From Aureisphaera galaxeae (GTDB lineage: Bacteria > Bacteroidota > Bacteroidia > Flavobacteriales > Flavobacteriaceae): a stretch of DNA of 64,000 nucleotides. The position numbers and the translations under genes were made by a program. This document shows, in pieces, positions 18,301 to 27,503 of this stretch. How positions within the stretch are numbered: position 1 is the first letter of the stretch; each line of letters begins with the position of its first letter. The stretch spans positions 468,799-532,798 of the forward strand of contig NZ_JAQQTF010000007.1 in assembly GCF_028561275.1 (NCBI RefSeq), in the 5' to 3' direction. The notes beneath the pieces were generated by a model. That model saw only the letters and a program-made list of their open reading frames with translations, was not told the origin of the DNA and made no database searches.

Positions 18301-20981
18301 GAACCTTACGAACCGTATTTACACATGATCACTTTGGTCCTTCCACCCACCAGCAAGTAGGATTGTATGCAGGATTATTGGTGGAGCCTAGCGATACCGA
18401 TTGGTACGACCCGATTACGGGAACTCAATTAAGTACTGCTTTTAATGGTAAGACGCGACCTGTCACCGTAAATGGTCAATCCATGAATGTAAGTGATGGT
18501 GGACCTACCAGTTGGCAAGCCAATGTAGTGTATACCAAAGCCGAAGAGGTAGATAAGAGTTACCGCGAATTCATGTTAGAATTCCAGGATACCCAACAGG
18601 CATATCTTCCAGATAGTAAAGAAGCTGCGGATACCTATCCTACCTTGCCAGAACCTTTCGCAGGTACGGCTAAGACGCAATTCTTGGATTCGGTAGCCAA
18701 CTATCGCGGATGGATGGATCCGAGCAAGGTAATTGTAAATAAAGGATATCCAGAATTGATCTCCTTTGGTTTCCGTGGCACCTATTCTATGAACTACAGA
18801 AACGAGCCTTTGCCGTTGCGTGCTTCGTATCCTGTGGGTAGCGCAGATTCTACCTATGTGCAAGCTTCTGGAGCTGCCGGAAATTTAGCTTCCATTTACA
18901 ACTCGCAAATTACGCGACAAGATCCCACATGGAATACACAACCTGTAGGAGGATCCTTGATACCAGGAAGTTCAACCTTTAAATTCCCAGTAGATCCCCT
19001 AGGAGCTGGGATGCAACCAGGCGATCCTTATACGCCTTTATTTAGGGCGTATGCCAATGATAAAATTCAAATAAGAACCTTGGTCGGGGCACACGTAACC
19101 AGCCACTTCTTCAATGTGCATGGAGTGAATTGGTTGTTCGAGCCTTCCAATGAAAATTCAGGATATCGATCTACCCAGAATATGGGACTTTCGGAGCACT
19201 TCGAAATGAATTTCCAATTGCCGGTTACGGGCCAGAAAGGTGGTTCGACAGATTATTTATATGAATCCAGCGCCGATTTTAATGGTAGAACGGCAGGAAT
19301 GTGGGGATTAATGAGAGCCTTTAACGAACCACAATCCGATCTAATGCCATTGCCTAATAATGATGTAACCGAAAAACCAGTTTCGGCCATGTCCAAAAAC
19401 TGTGGTTGTCCCGATGGTGCACCTAAGAAAAGCTTTAATGTAACGGCGGTTTCCATCGATAAGTTAGGCGGAAACTTGGTGTACAACCAGAAGTTTGGAT
19501 ATCAGGAGGACGATGCCTTGGTTTTCGTAAGAACCGAAGATTATAAAAATGGTACTTTATCTGGGGATAATCTAGAACCCCTAGTACTTAGAGCGAATGC
19601 GGGAGACTGTATTTCGGTAACACTTACCAACGATATTACCCAAGGATTCGCTGTCAATCCGAGTAACTATTCTTACCAAGGGAAAATCATGCAGCCCGAT
19701 GGTAGTACCAAAAGTGCTGGGATCACAACATCTTTAACAGCATCTTCAGACGTAGGCTTGCATGCTGAATTGCTTTCCTATGATGTTTCCCAAAATGATG
19801 GAACCGATATTGGATTCAACAATTCTCAAACCGTTTCCATTGGCGATTCACGCACCTATGAGTGGTATGCTGGAAGATGGGAAGGTAATAGAGCCATTCC
19901 TGTAGAATTTGGATCTGTGGTATTAACTGCACCAGATCCAATGGAACAATATGCCAAAGGATTGTTTGGTGCATTGATCATAGAGCCCATGGGAGCCACT
20001 TGGAAGGAAGACGAGAACTCACCGAGTTCGGCCAATGTATACGATGCCAACGGAAAATTGATGTTCCGCGAGTTCGTAATGCAGTTCCAGGATAACATTT
20101 CCGTAAGTAATTCAAATAGTCAATCCATTGGCTATGCATTGAATTACCGATCAGAGCCTTTTGCCAATCGACTTTTGGATCAATCGGCCAACCTTAACGG
20201 AAACGACCTAGCAGGAATTACCTCCAATACCAATACGGGTGGAGGCGATTATCCGGCTACGCCCAGATTCGTGGCTACAGCAGGTGACCCACTGCGTCTT
20301 CGTTTACTACATCCTGGAGGAAGTGGAAATACCGAAACCTTTAACCTTCATGGACATGTGTGGCAGGAAGAGCCTTATCAAGCGGGTTCTACCAAGTTAG
20401 GATATAACCCGACGTCCCAGTGGTTTGGATTCCGTGATCAAGTAGGGCCTTTAAACAGTTTCGATCTTTTGATCGCTAGTGCGGGTGGTGCCGATAAAGT
20501 TCCAGGGGATTATCTCTATGGAAGTATGCTAAACCTTAGCTATCAAGGGGGGATCTGGGGATTAATGACCGTAACCCAAGGTCAGGATTATTTGGCTTTG
20601 GATGATGTACAAGTTTCTGGTAACAAGACCACGCTATCAGGAAATGTCACCGTAGATCCCGATACAGGAGAATTACCCGATTATGTAACCCTCACCTACA
20701 CAGGTGGTAAAGCGGTTAAATGTGATGTAAACTCTGATGGATCTTGGACATTTGAAGGTCTAAGCAATAAACGATTGGATAAGGGGTATACCATTACCTC
20801 TCCAGAGGGAGCTTCTATTCAAGGAACGCCCATGCTCTTACAGAATGTTCAGCAATCTAAGATGACACAGGCTAAAAATGCTACGAAGCCTGCGAAGACA
20901 GATTATGATACGGAAGGAGTGAAGCCTGCGAAGCGTCATGAAGGCGAGAAGAAACCTATGGGTAGCTATAAGAATGACTAA
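15387..20981 (+). CDS. Giant exported multicopper oxidase (MnxG/McoA-like size and motifs)
   Basis: 1,864 residues from the ATG at 15387; a TTG 111 bp upstream is rejected because it falls within the candidate promoter. A signal peptide (IVLFLITIGTTLNAQ) targets it outside the cytoplasm. Many cupredoxin-like domains are present. Copper-type His motifs include THVHHQHAAQW (~residue 504), FHCHFYPHF (~558), QHIHLVKFD (~863), FTHDHFGPSTH (~981), SHFFNVHGVNW (~1243) and NLHGHVW (~1653). The length and the HCH/HFYPHFAxGMW pattern recall bacterial Mn(II)-oxidising multicopper oxidases rather than CueO-type enzymes (family knowledge). The C-terminus adds a short Ig-like segment and a Lys-rich tail (KPAKTDYDTEGVKPAKRHEG). 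It opens an operon with Sco and cytochrome c genes. The metal or organic substrate is not proven. Confidence 0.88.
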   Translation: MEFPTKQSYNFIRLSIVLFLITIGTTLNAQVQDTVAVDMVAINQPFMYNRLGAAQPTGMIFALKRDLDTQIPDNIPQSLLGNVRLRSDKRPRPIVLRANRGNVLKIKFTNLLAPYDTTAVVDAYGTTKPATVNQQQANGIYPRTRAAGVHILGTEMIGSIASDGSWSGANASSLANPGETVEYILRVPEEGVFMLYSTGATNANGGQPGGQLTNGLFGNLTVQPEGAEWYRSQVTEADLNKAISHYEQISSSGKNVRIEKSKMSDIYTSDNTFPIINYDALHSDGTPIIKMYKQVRPNYRELVHTDLTAIITGPNRGEFTGNSPSFFKVPASPNRRQPYREFAINYHESPWTVQAFPVFFDGTKNAEGISISQTVATGVDGFSINYGSGGIGAEIYANRIGVGPMADCADCAYEEFFLSSWAVGDPSTVVDVPANAASIANENQTQQNQFLYKSNASAADKTMTPLLAPKASKVLYADDPSNVYHSYMNDHVKFRVTHAGAGLTHVHHQHAAQWLHSPNSDEGHYLDSQAINPGSSYTLEMVYDGSGNLNKTVGDQIFHCHFYPHFAAGMWSMWRVHDVLELGTKLNQDGTVASGARALPDGEISTGTPIPGLVPVPTLAMAPVPSKTSIADGQVVVENTSKNPGYPFYIPGIAGSRPPHPPLDFAKGPIYNVAGDSIANGYLNGGLPRNVIYKANVPFENHNQYDWTKIMDKIQVIELPEEGTAVEQVAMKTHATRNHATLTPEGSKGNFVLNGLPPKPGAPFADPRVNLKGDSVGTKRTYKAANIQLDVVLNKKGWHFPQQRIISLWGDVAANIDGKKAPEPFYFRANSKEYIEYWHTNLVPEYYELDDYQVRTPTDIIGQHIHLVKFDVTASDGAANGWNYEDGTLAPDMVRHRIEGINEGGTRYDYRFQPGKPITSVSGYGVNYDELIPHAPNPIWGTAPEGQDWTGAQTTIQRWYADPLLNNRGEDRTLRTVFTHDHFGPSTHQQVGLYAGLLVEPSDTDWYDPITGTQLSTAFNGKTRPVTVNGQSMNVSDGGPTSWQANVVYTKAEEVDKSYREFMLEFQDTQQAYLPDSKEAADTYPTLPEPFAGTAKTQFLDSVANYRGWMDPSKVIVNKGYPELISFGFRGTYSMNYRNEPLPLRASYPVGSADSTYVQASGAAGNLASIYNSQITRQDPTWNTQPVGGSLIPGSSTFKFPVDPLGAGMQPGDPYTPLFRAYANDKIQIRTLVGAHVTSHFFNVHGVNWLFEPSNENSGYRSTQNMGLSEHFEMNFQLPVTGQKGGSTDYLYESSADFNGRTAGMWGLMRAFNEPQSDLMPLPNNDVTEKPVSAMSKNCGCPDGAPKKSFNVTAVSIDKLGGNLVYNQKFGYQEDDALVFVRTEDYKNGTLSGDNLEPLVLRANAGDCISVTLTNDITQGFAVNPSNYSYQGKIMQPDGSTKSAGITTSLTASSDVGLHAELLSYDVSQNDGTDIGFNNSQTVSIGDSRTYEWYAGRWEGNRAIPVEFGSVVLTAPDPMEQYAKGLFGALIIEPMGATWKEDENSPSSANVYDANGKLMFREFVMQFQDNISVSNSNSQSIGYALNYRSEPFANRLLDQSANLNGNDLAGITSNTNTGGGDYPATPRFVATAGDPLRLRLLHPGGSGNTETFNLHGHVWQEEPYQAGSTKLGYNPTSQWFGFRDQVGPLNSFDLLIASAGGADKVPGDYLYGSMLNLSYQGGIWGLMTVTQGQDYLALDDVQVSGNKTTLSGNVTVDPDTGELPDYVTLTYTGGKAVKCDVNSDGSWTFEGLSNKRLDKGYTITSPEGASIQGTPMLLQNVQQSKMTQAKNATKPAKTDYDTEGVKPAKRHEGEKKPMGSYKND

Positions 20982-22905
20982 ACGCAGTATGAAATTGAAA
21001 CTATTCCATATCTGTGGGTTAATTACCCTTTGTTGGGCATATACAATGACAACCCTTTATGCCCAGGAACCATATGTCAAATCGGTAGTGAAGGAGGGTA
21101 TACAAGTAGATTTTACAATGACCAACCTCAACCCGGAACGGCCTTTGGGCGAGTTCCGGGAAGGGGATGACGTACGCTTTGTGTTCAAGGTGTTCGATAC
21201 CATTTCCGGTCGCCCCCAAACAGGGGCATTCCCGGCAGCTTGGATGGATAAAATTAATCCCGACAAACCTGTGGATTGCGGCCGAAAAATCGTCTCATTC
21301 ATAGAAGGCGGTTTGCTATCCAGACCCGAATTGGATCTGAATGTCTATTACGTCCTCACGCTGAATGACGACAATACCATTAATGTGGTAGATCCTTTGT
21401 TCAGTTTTGGAGGGTCTCAATTGCTTGCACAAATCCAACTGGCAAGTACTGGATACGATTGGGTGGTAAAGGAAGATCAATCCGAATTTTACGTATCCCT
21501 TCCCGATGCCAATAAGGTAGCCTTTGTGAATACCACTAAGATGAAGAATTATCACAATGTCGACATTCCTGGGCAACCCAAGGAAATCGCTTTACAGCCA
21601 GACGAACACTATCTCTGGTTGGGATATGATCTTCCGGGGCATTTTGAAAGTATTTCTGGCGTCGCAGTGGTGGATACACAGGAGAAAAGCCTGGCAAAAG
21701 TCATAAAGACAGGGGTAGGACCCCATCAGGTGCTTCATGGAACTGGAAATGATCTAACTTTTGTTTCCAATCAAGGAAGTGGAACCGTATCCGTAATCGA
21801 CATTCAATCCCTCGAAAAAATCGAGGATATTCAAGTGGCAGATTCACCCGTTTCCATGGCCTACTCCCATAAAGCGGATGCCATTTATGTGGTGAATGGA
21901 CTTAGCGGAAATATAACCGTGATCGATGCCAAGAAAGGACACATTATTACAGAAATAGAAGGTGAAAAAGGGAACAATAAAATCGCTTTTTCTCCTGATG
22001 GCCGACTGGGGTTTCTCCTCAACCCCAGGACGCACAAAATTCATATCCTCGATGCAGCCACCAATACTATAGTTCAGTCGGCCGATGCAGATGCACAACC
22101 AGATGAGGTTAGCTTCTCCGACGAACTGGCCTATGTTCGCCATTTGGGAAGTGAGATCATTTGGATGATTCCTTTGGATGTAGTGGGTAAGAAAGGGGAT
22201 GAGGTTCCTCTCATCGATTTCACAGGAGGACAGCATCCACCAGCCAAAGATGCTCCCGAAAATGGAGCTCCAGGAATTGTACAAGCTCCAGGGGCCAATG
22301 CGGTGTTGGTTTCCAATTATCTGGATCGATCCATTTACTATTATCGAGAAGGAATGGCTGCGCCCAGCGGGCATTTCAGCACCTACGGAAAACGGCCCAA
22401 AGCCGTTCAGGTTATCGATAAGAGTATAGAAGAAACATCTTTGGGAACCTATGAAACCACAGTTCAGATGCGAACGCCAGGGGATTATGAGGTAAGCCTT
22501 TATATGGATGTTCCTTCTTTTATGGAGTGTTTCCCAGTAACCGTGTTGCCCGATGAGGAAAAGGAACTGGAAAAACTGAAGAATAGCCTAGGTCCTTTGT
22601 CCATTAGGTATTTATCGGGAAGCCAAATGCATAAGGTGGGACAGGAATCGGCACTTCGTTTCGAACTAATGGACTTACGTACCCAACAGCCCGTTTCCCA
22701 ATTAAAGGATGTAAAACTTATGACCATGAACAGTGCTGGAAAGGGACAGCTTTCCATTACTGCGGTAGAATCGGACGTGGAAGGAGTATATGAAACCCAA
22801 TTTACGTTGGATGAAAAGGGGGTTCACTACCTCTATATTTCCTGTCCTTCGCGCGGACTTACGTATAACAATCCACAATTCTTGACATTATACGCTTCAG
22901 AGTAA
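20974..22905 (+). CDS. Exported YVTN-type beta-propeller protein of the copper operon
   Basis: About 643 residues. The ATG at 20974 overlaps the end of the oxidase gene; an ATG at 20989 is equally possible. A signal peptide ends in TTLYAQ. Residues ~150-460 carry YVTN-family blades (VSNQGSGTVSVIDIQSLEKI, YVVNGLSGNITVIDAKKGHI, GFLLNPRTHKIHILDAATN). The N- and C-terminal parts look like immunoglobulin-like or carbohydrate-binding folds (DYEVSLYMDVPSFMECFPVT). Such propellers accompany extracytoplasmic redox enzymes and may hold or shuttle electrons or metals, but no heme motif is present here. Tight coupling to the oxidase gene argues they act together. Confidence 0.8.
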   Translation: MTKRSMKLKLFHICGLITLCWAYTMTTLYAQEPYVKSVVKEGIQVDFTMTNLNPERPLGEFREGDDVRFVFKVFDTISGRPQTGAFPAAWMDKINPDKPVDCGRKIVSFIEGGLLSRPELDLNVYYVLTLNDDNTINVVDPLFSFGGSQLLAQIQLASTGYDWVVKEDQSEFYVSLPDANKVAFVNTTKMKNYHNVDIPGQPKEIALQPDEHYLWLGYDLPGHFESISGVAVVDTQEKSLAKVIKTGVGPHQVLHGTGNDLTFVSNQGSGTVSVIDIQSLEKIEDIQVADSPVSMAYSHKADAIYVVNGLSGNITVIDAKKGHIITEIEGEKGNNKIAFSPDGRLGFLLNPRTHKIHILDAATNTIVQSADADAQPDEVSFSDELAYVRHLGSEIIWMIPLDVVGKKGDEVPLIDFTGGQHPPAKDAPENGAPGIVQAPGANAVLVSNYLDRSIYYYREGMAAPSGHFSTYGKRPKAVQVIDKSIEETSLGTYETTVQMRTPGDYEVSLYMDVPSFMECFPVTVLPDEEKELEKLKNSLGPLSIRYLSGSQMHKVGQESALRFELMDLRTQQPVSQLKDVKLMTMNSAGKGQLSITAVESDVEGVYETQFTLDEKGVHYLYISCPSRGLTYNNPQFLTLYASE

Positions 22906-22932
22906 AATTCAACTAACCAAATAATTGATATC

Positions 22933-24072
22933 ATGAAAAAATTTCAACTCATCATAATCGCATTGCTGCTGCTGGCTCCCCTAAGTCTGGTAGCACAAAA
23001 GGCCAAGCATAAAGGAGGTGCTTGTTGCGCTACAAAGGAAACGGCTGCTAATGAAAAAAGCACATTCTCCCTTGGGGATATGAAGGATATTCCCAATGTT
23101 CAATTAACCAATCAATACGGGCAAGACGTTGAATTTTTCGACCTTATTGAAGGAAAAGTCGTAGCCCTTAATTTCATCTTTACAAGTTGTAAAACCATTT
23201 GTCCTCCTATGGGAGCCAATTTTGTACAACTTCAGACACTGATGAAAGATCGGGTAGAAAGTTCAGAACTGGTGATGCTTACCGTAAGCATCGATCCACA
23301 GACCGATACCCCAGAACGTCTAAAAGCATGGAGTGAAAAGTTTGAAACTGAGGTAGATTGGACGCTATTGACTGGAGATAAAAATGACATCAATACCCTG
23401 CTTAAAAAACTAGAGGTATATACGGCACTTAAGGAAGAGCACGCTCCCGTGATCCTTTTAGGGAAGGAAGGCGGCGAAAATTGGGTGCGTACCAATGGGT
23501 TGGCAAATCCCAACGAATTGGCTAAAACCCTGAATGGATTTTTCGAGCCCAAAAATGATACCAGAACAGGATCCACTTCTAACCCCGATGAGATGTACTT
23601 CACCAATGTGGAGCTTATGAATCAGCATGGAGAAAACATGCGGTTGTATGCCGATCTTATGAAGGATAAGGTGGTCATTGTGAACCCGTTCTTTACAGAG
23701 TGTACCGGAGTGTGTCCCATAATGAGTGCTACCTTGGAGAAAATTCAGGAGCACTTGGGTGACAAAATGGGCGATGAGGTTCATATTATTTCCCTTACGG
23801 TCGATTATGAAACCGATCAGCAGGAAGAATTGGAAGCCTACTCCAAAATCTATCATGCCGAAAAGGGATGGTATTTTATGACTGGCGCAAAAGAAAACAT
23901 TGAGTTCGCCCTTCATAAGTTTGGGAAGAAGGTGGAAAACAGGGAAGGACACGATTCTGTTTTTCTTGTGGGGAATGTAAAGACCAAGCTTTGGAAAAAA
24001 GTGAACGGTTTGGCTAATGTGGATGAAATCATTGCAGAAGTAGATAGTGTTATAGCCGATTCTTTGGAATAA
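22933..24072 (+). CDS. Exported protein with two SCO1/SenC domains
   Basis: The 379-residue protein has a signal peptide (LLLLAPLSLVAQ) and two tandem Sco domains. Domain 1 has the copper-binding pair Cys86/Cys90 in FTSCKTIC and a candidate distal ligand in EEHAPVILLG. Domain 2 has Cys257/Cys261 in FTECTGVC and the standard EGHDSVFLVG His. Sco proteins deliver copper to oxidases or act as thioredoxin-like reductants. A CC pair (GGACCATKE, ~29-32) near the mature N-terminus might also bind copper. Here the likely client is the giant multicopper oxidase two genes upstream. A double-Sco arrangement is less common than the single-domain form. Confidence 0.92.
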   Translation: MKKFQLIIIALLLLAPLSLVAQKAKHKGGACCATKETAANEKSTFSLGDMKDIPNVQLTNQYGQDVEFFDLIEGKVVALNFIFTSCKTICPPMGANFVQLQTLMKDRVESSELVMLTVSIDPQTDTPERLKAWSEKFETEVDWTLLTGDKNDINTLLKKLEVYTALKEEHAPVILLGKEGGENWVRTNGLANPNELAKTLNGFFEPKNDTRTGSTSNPDEMYFTNVELMNQHGENMRLYADLMKDKVVIVNPFFTECTGVCPIMSATLEKIQEHLGDKMGDEVHIISLTVDYETDQQEELEAYSKIYHAEKGWYFMTGAKENIEFALHKFGKKVENREGHDSVFLVGNVKTKLWKKVNGLANVDEIIAEVDSVIADSLE

Positions 24073-24082
24073 AAACCGTTCC

Positions 24083-25615
24083 ATGCAGCACAGACAAAGC
24101 ATAGCATTATTGCTGGTCTTGCTTTTCGTTTTAATGGGTGCTTCGGGCCCTGTACTTCTTTCACAGCTTACGAAACAGCAACTGGCAGGTAAGGATGTCT
24201 ATTCCAAAGGCATTGGTGTGTCCGAGGTTAAAATCACGGCACAGATGTCTGGGGTATCCGTTCCAGCCACTGTTATGGCCTGTGTTAACTGTCATAATGC
24301 CGATGGTTCCGGAAATCCTGAAGGAGGCATTACCCCTTCCAATATCACCTGGAAAGAACTTACCAAAAATTACGGGGGACAACTTCAAAACCAACGCAAA
24401 CGCCCAGCCTATACCGAGCGTACCTTACGCAATGCCATTAGCACTGGAATGGATCCAGCGGGTAATGAATTGCACAGTGCTATGCCCCGATATGAAATGA
24501 GTCGGGAGGATATGGATAATCTTATCTCCTATTTAAAAGTGTTGGGAAATTCGGGCGAAAAAGGAGTAACGGACGAAACCCTTCAAATAGGGGTCGCACT
24601 TCCAGAAAAAACCAATTCCCCCAATGACAAAAGTGAAAGTTTACGCCAATTGGTGAATGCTTATATAAAGGAACTTAATAATGGAGGGGGTATTTACAAT
24701 AGAAAAGTGTCCGTGCAATTTTTTACAGAAGCTTCAGCTGTTGATGAAAACGAATTGTTCATGATCGTGGGCGAAGGGAGCTCTGATATGGAAAAGGCGA
24801 TCAACCAAGCTCAAATTCCATCCTTACTTTCACATTCACAAAAGAGAACAACACAAGGTTTTAAGAATCCATACGCTTTTTATGTGTATCCAAGTTGGGT
24901 AGGCCAAAGTACTTCTTTACTTCAATTCAGCAAGGAAAAAGGAATGCTTTCTAAAGGTACGACCCTTACGGTTCTTTATGAAGATATTCCATCGAAAAAA
25001 GGCGTGGTTGATGAACTCTTCAGCCATTGCAAAAAACACTATGGGATAGAGCCAACCCTCATTCCGATGGGGTCAAACGACATTACCGAAATAAGCCAAG
25101 AAATTGGTGACAAAGACATTGTACTTTATCTAGGGGCACCCAATTTGGGGAATACACTCCTAAAACAATTGGAATTGAATGATAAACATCCTTTCATTTT
25201 GGTTCCTGGAAGCATCACAGGGATCGATCTTTACAATGTTCCCGATAGCTTCAAAAACAAAGTATTTGTAGGTTTTCCCACCTGGCCTTCAGAAAGAACA
25301 CCGGATGCCAAAAAGAAATACGAAACCCTCAAGGCAAAATATGTCTTGCCCAATTCGTGGAAAGCAAGCCAATGGGAAATGTTGTCACAATTAGTCACCG
25401 CAGAAGAAATCTTAAAACGCACGGGTAGGAACCTTTATCAAGAAAAGGTGAAGGAGAATTTCGAAACCCTTTTTCAGTACGCCAACGGCTTGTCGCCAGC
25501 ACTTTCCTATGATTTGAATAGAAGAGTAGGAAGTAATCTTATGTACATCATTGGTTTCGACAGTGCGAAAAGTCAAATAAAACTAATAACCACCCTAAAT
25601 AGCCCCGAAAACTAA
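24083..25615 (+). CDS. Cytochrome c domain fused to periplasmic amino-acid-type binding protein
   Basis: 510 residues with a signal peptide (LLVLLFVLMGASGPVLLSQ). The N-terminal ~130 residues are a class I cytochrome c with heme attachment CVNCH (Cys67, Cys70, His71) and a later Met in SAMPRYEMS that may be the axial ligand. From ~170 onward the protein resembles the Leu/Ile/Val-binding type periplasmic fold (YIKELNNGGGIYNRKVSVQF, then IVGEGSSDMEKAINQAQIP and LYLGAPNLGNTLLKQLEL). The fusion suggests an electron-transfer protein that also senses or binds a small ligand. It starts 11 bp after the Sco gene, so it is probably part of the same envelope electron path. Confidence 0.88.
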   Translation: MQHRQSIALLLVLLFVLMGASGPVLLSQLTKQQLAGKDVYSKGIGVSEVKITAQMSGVSVPATVMACVNCHNADGSGNPEGGITPSNITWKELTKNYGGQLQNQRKRPAYTERTLRNAISTGMDPAGNELHSAMPRYEMSREDMDNLISYLKVLGNSGEKGVTDETLQIGVALPEKTNSPNDKSESLRQLVNAYIKELNNGGGIYNRKVSVQFFTEASAVDENELFMIVGEGSSDMEKAINQAQIPSLLSHSQKRTTQGFKNPYAFYVYPSWVGQSTSLLQFSKEKGMLSKGTTLTVLYEDIPSKKGVVDELFSHCKKHYGIEPTLIPMGSNDITEISQEIGDKDIVLYLGAPNLGNTLLKQLELNDKHPFILVPGSITGIDLYNVPDSFKNKVFVGFPTWPSERTPDAKKKYETLKAKYVLPNSWKASQWEMLSQLVTAEEILKRTGRNLYQEKVKENFETLFQYANGLSPALSYDLNRRVGSNLMYIIGFDSAKSQIKLITTLNSPEN

Positions 25616-25616
25616 T

Positions 25617-27080
25617 ATGAAAAACAGAGTTGACATAGTAACCACGTGCACGGACCTCTCTCAATTGGCACTTTTGAAGGAGCAAGCCGCACACATTGAT
25701 ATAGTAGAGGTAAGGGCCGATCTTATCGAAGACCCTAAACAGCTAAGGCAAGTTACTTCCCGTCCTTTGGTATATGTTCTGCGTAGCAAAGACTATGGTG
25801 GCTGTTTTGAAGGTTCTTTGGAAGAACGGCATGAATTATTGAAGCAAGCGGTTGCAGATTTCGATTTTATCGAATTGGAAGCCGAGCATGATCTCGATTG
25901 GAAATTATTAAGAGCCATTCCGAAGCATAAAAGAAGAATTGCTTGGTATGGAACACAATCCTACTACGAAATGCTATTGGCTCACTTCGAAAAAATGGTG
26001 CAAACGCCAGCACATCTCTATAAATTGATCTTACGTGCAGATAATTGCACTGCGGTTACTCCTTTGCTACGTCTATTGAACAATTACCGAAACAAGGATT
26101 TGGTTGCATACGGCGTAGGACCTTCCACAGAATGGTCACAGGTTTTATCACCTTTTCTGGGTGCTCCAGAAGTACATACCTCGTTGGAGAATACAGTACA
26201 AGGGGAAGCGCATTTTAGTCCTTCGAAAGTCACGGAGGATTACGGATTGCCCTATACTTATGAAGTAAACCAACTCTTCGGAATTGTGGGCACTCCAGTA
26301 TTAGGGTCCATTTCACCGAAATTGCACAATGCTGCTTATAGGAGTATGGAGCTTCCCTATCTATACCTTCCCTTCGATGTTTCAGACTTTGTTGCTTTCA
26401 AAAGAGAGTTGATGGACAACCCAAACCGGCTGCCCATTCCATTAAATGGACTTACAGTGGTAGCTCCATTTAAAGAACTAGCCTATACACATTCCAAATA
26501 CAAAGAGATTACACAGAACAAATACGCTATGGCCTGCAATGGAATGGTCCGTAGCAGTAGGGATTGGATAGGATTTAGTACGGATGCCTTTGGGGCCACA
26601 GAAGCCTTGCAAAGCCTTTCTCCTGCATGGCATAACCAGAAGATCGCCATTGTGGGTTGTGGTGGTGCAGGAAGAAGTATAGCTGTTGCCTTACAAAGAA
26701 AGACATCCCAAATCACCCTAGTGAACCGAACGGAAGATAAGGGAAAGGAGATTGCAGCGTCATTAGAACTTCCTTTTGTGGCACTTGCCGAATTTGATCC
26801 CAGTGGCTTCGATATTGTTATCCACGCGACACCCTTGGGCAAAAAGTATATGGAAACTCCTTTCGATGTGACCTTATTGTCATCCCATGCTACTGTCATA
26901 GATCATGTTTATGCCCTTGAAAAGGATACTAAACTTATTGAACATTGTTCCATTCATGGAATAAAATGCATGGACGGAAAGGAAATCGCACAACTACAGA
27001 TTGGTCAACAATTTAAAAACATGACTGGAATGGAAATGCCAGTGTACGAACATAAAATTCAAAACGTAAAAGCAAACTAG
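25617..27080 (+). CDS. AroD-AroE fusion: type I 3-dehydroquinate dehydratase-like plus shikimate dehydrogenase
   Basis: 487 residues. Residues ~1-210 match type I DHQ dehydratase: EVRADLIE (Glu31, Arg33) and a Schiff-base-type Lys136 in LYKLILRAD. The usual catalytic His segment (YHDF type) reads AWYGTQS, without His, and the terminal APGQ-type loop reads VQGEAHF. From ~220 onward it is a full shikimate dehydrogenase: GSISPKLHN, VAPFKELAY (catalytic Lys), GFSTDAFGAT (Asp), the dinucleotide motif GCGGAGRS and NADP-type NRTED, ending QIGQQFKNMTG. Its place in the redox operon suggests a dedicated role on a quinate/shikimate-like compound, not housekeeping synthesis. The first domain may be altered or inactive. 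Confidence 0.88.
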   Translation: MKNRVDIVTTCTDLSQLALLKEQAAHIDIVEVRADLIEDPKQLRQVTSRPLVYVLRSKDYGGCFEGSLEERHELLKQAVADFDFIELEAEHDLDWKLLRAIPKHKRRIAWYGTQSYYEMLLAHFEKMVQTPAHLYKLILRADNCTAVTPLLRLLNNYRNKDLVAYGVGPSTEWSQVLSPFLGAPEVHTSLENTVQGEAHFSPSKVTEDYGLPYTYEVNQLFGIVGTPVLGSISPKLHNAAYRSMELPYLYLPFDVSDFVAFKRELMDNPNRLPIPLNGLTVVAPFKELAYTHSKYKEITQNKYAMACNGMVRSSRDWIGFSTDAFGATEALQSLSPAWHNQKIAIVGCGGAGRSIAVALQRKTSQITLVNRTEDKGKEIAASLELPFVALAEFDPSGFDIVIHATPLGKKYMETPFDVTLLSSHATVIDHVYALEKDTKLIEHCSIHGIKCMDGKEIAQLQIGQQFKNMTGMEMPVYEHKIQNVKAN

Positions 27081-27503
27081 ATGCAAGCAAACCAATTAGC
27101 GCATACCAAGACCGATGATCTGGTATCGGAATTCTATCACGAATGGGGTTCGGATATGAGTGATTTATTGGGTACTTGGGATAATGTAAACCCAAAAACC
27201 GGACAGATTTCCCGGATTATCGTTACTTCAGAAAACCAACAATTGAAACTACAGGCCTTCGGAAAGTTGAACGAAGGAGAAATGGATTGGGGCACTGTGG
27301 TCTGTGAAATTTTCAGTTCCAATGTCGCTTCTCCAACGGTTGAAGGATTCATGTGCAGATTCAATTTCGATTTTATGCATGTTCAGATTGCTGGAAACAT
27401 GAAGTATGGGGTTATGGTAATACAGTCGTATAACACATTTACCGACGGCACTTCCCGAAACAACTATTTCTCACGCGAATTCTTTTGCAAACTAAATGCC
27501 TAA
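27081..27503 (+). CDS. Small calycin-like protein A (paralogue of the next gene)
   Basis: 140 residues, cytoplasmic (no signal peptide). It shares a pattern with the following gene: a GTWDN segment (~residue 30), a beta-rich middle, and a C-terminus with NNYFSREFFCK. The composition suggests a small beta-barrel, lipocalin/calycin-like, such as proteins that bind or cyclise a small molecule. It starts directly after the AroD-AroE stop codon and overlaps the next gene by 8 bp, so the pair may form a heterodimer. I cannot assign a known family with certainty. Confidence 0.75.
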   Translation: MQANQLAHTKTDDLVSEFYHEWGSDMSDLLGTWDNVNPKTGQISRIIVTSENQQLKLQAFGKLNEGEMDWGTVVCEIFSSNVASPTVEGFMCRFNFDFMHVQIAGNMKYGVMVIQSYNTFTDGTSRNNYFSREFFCKLNA

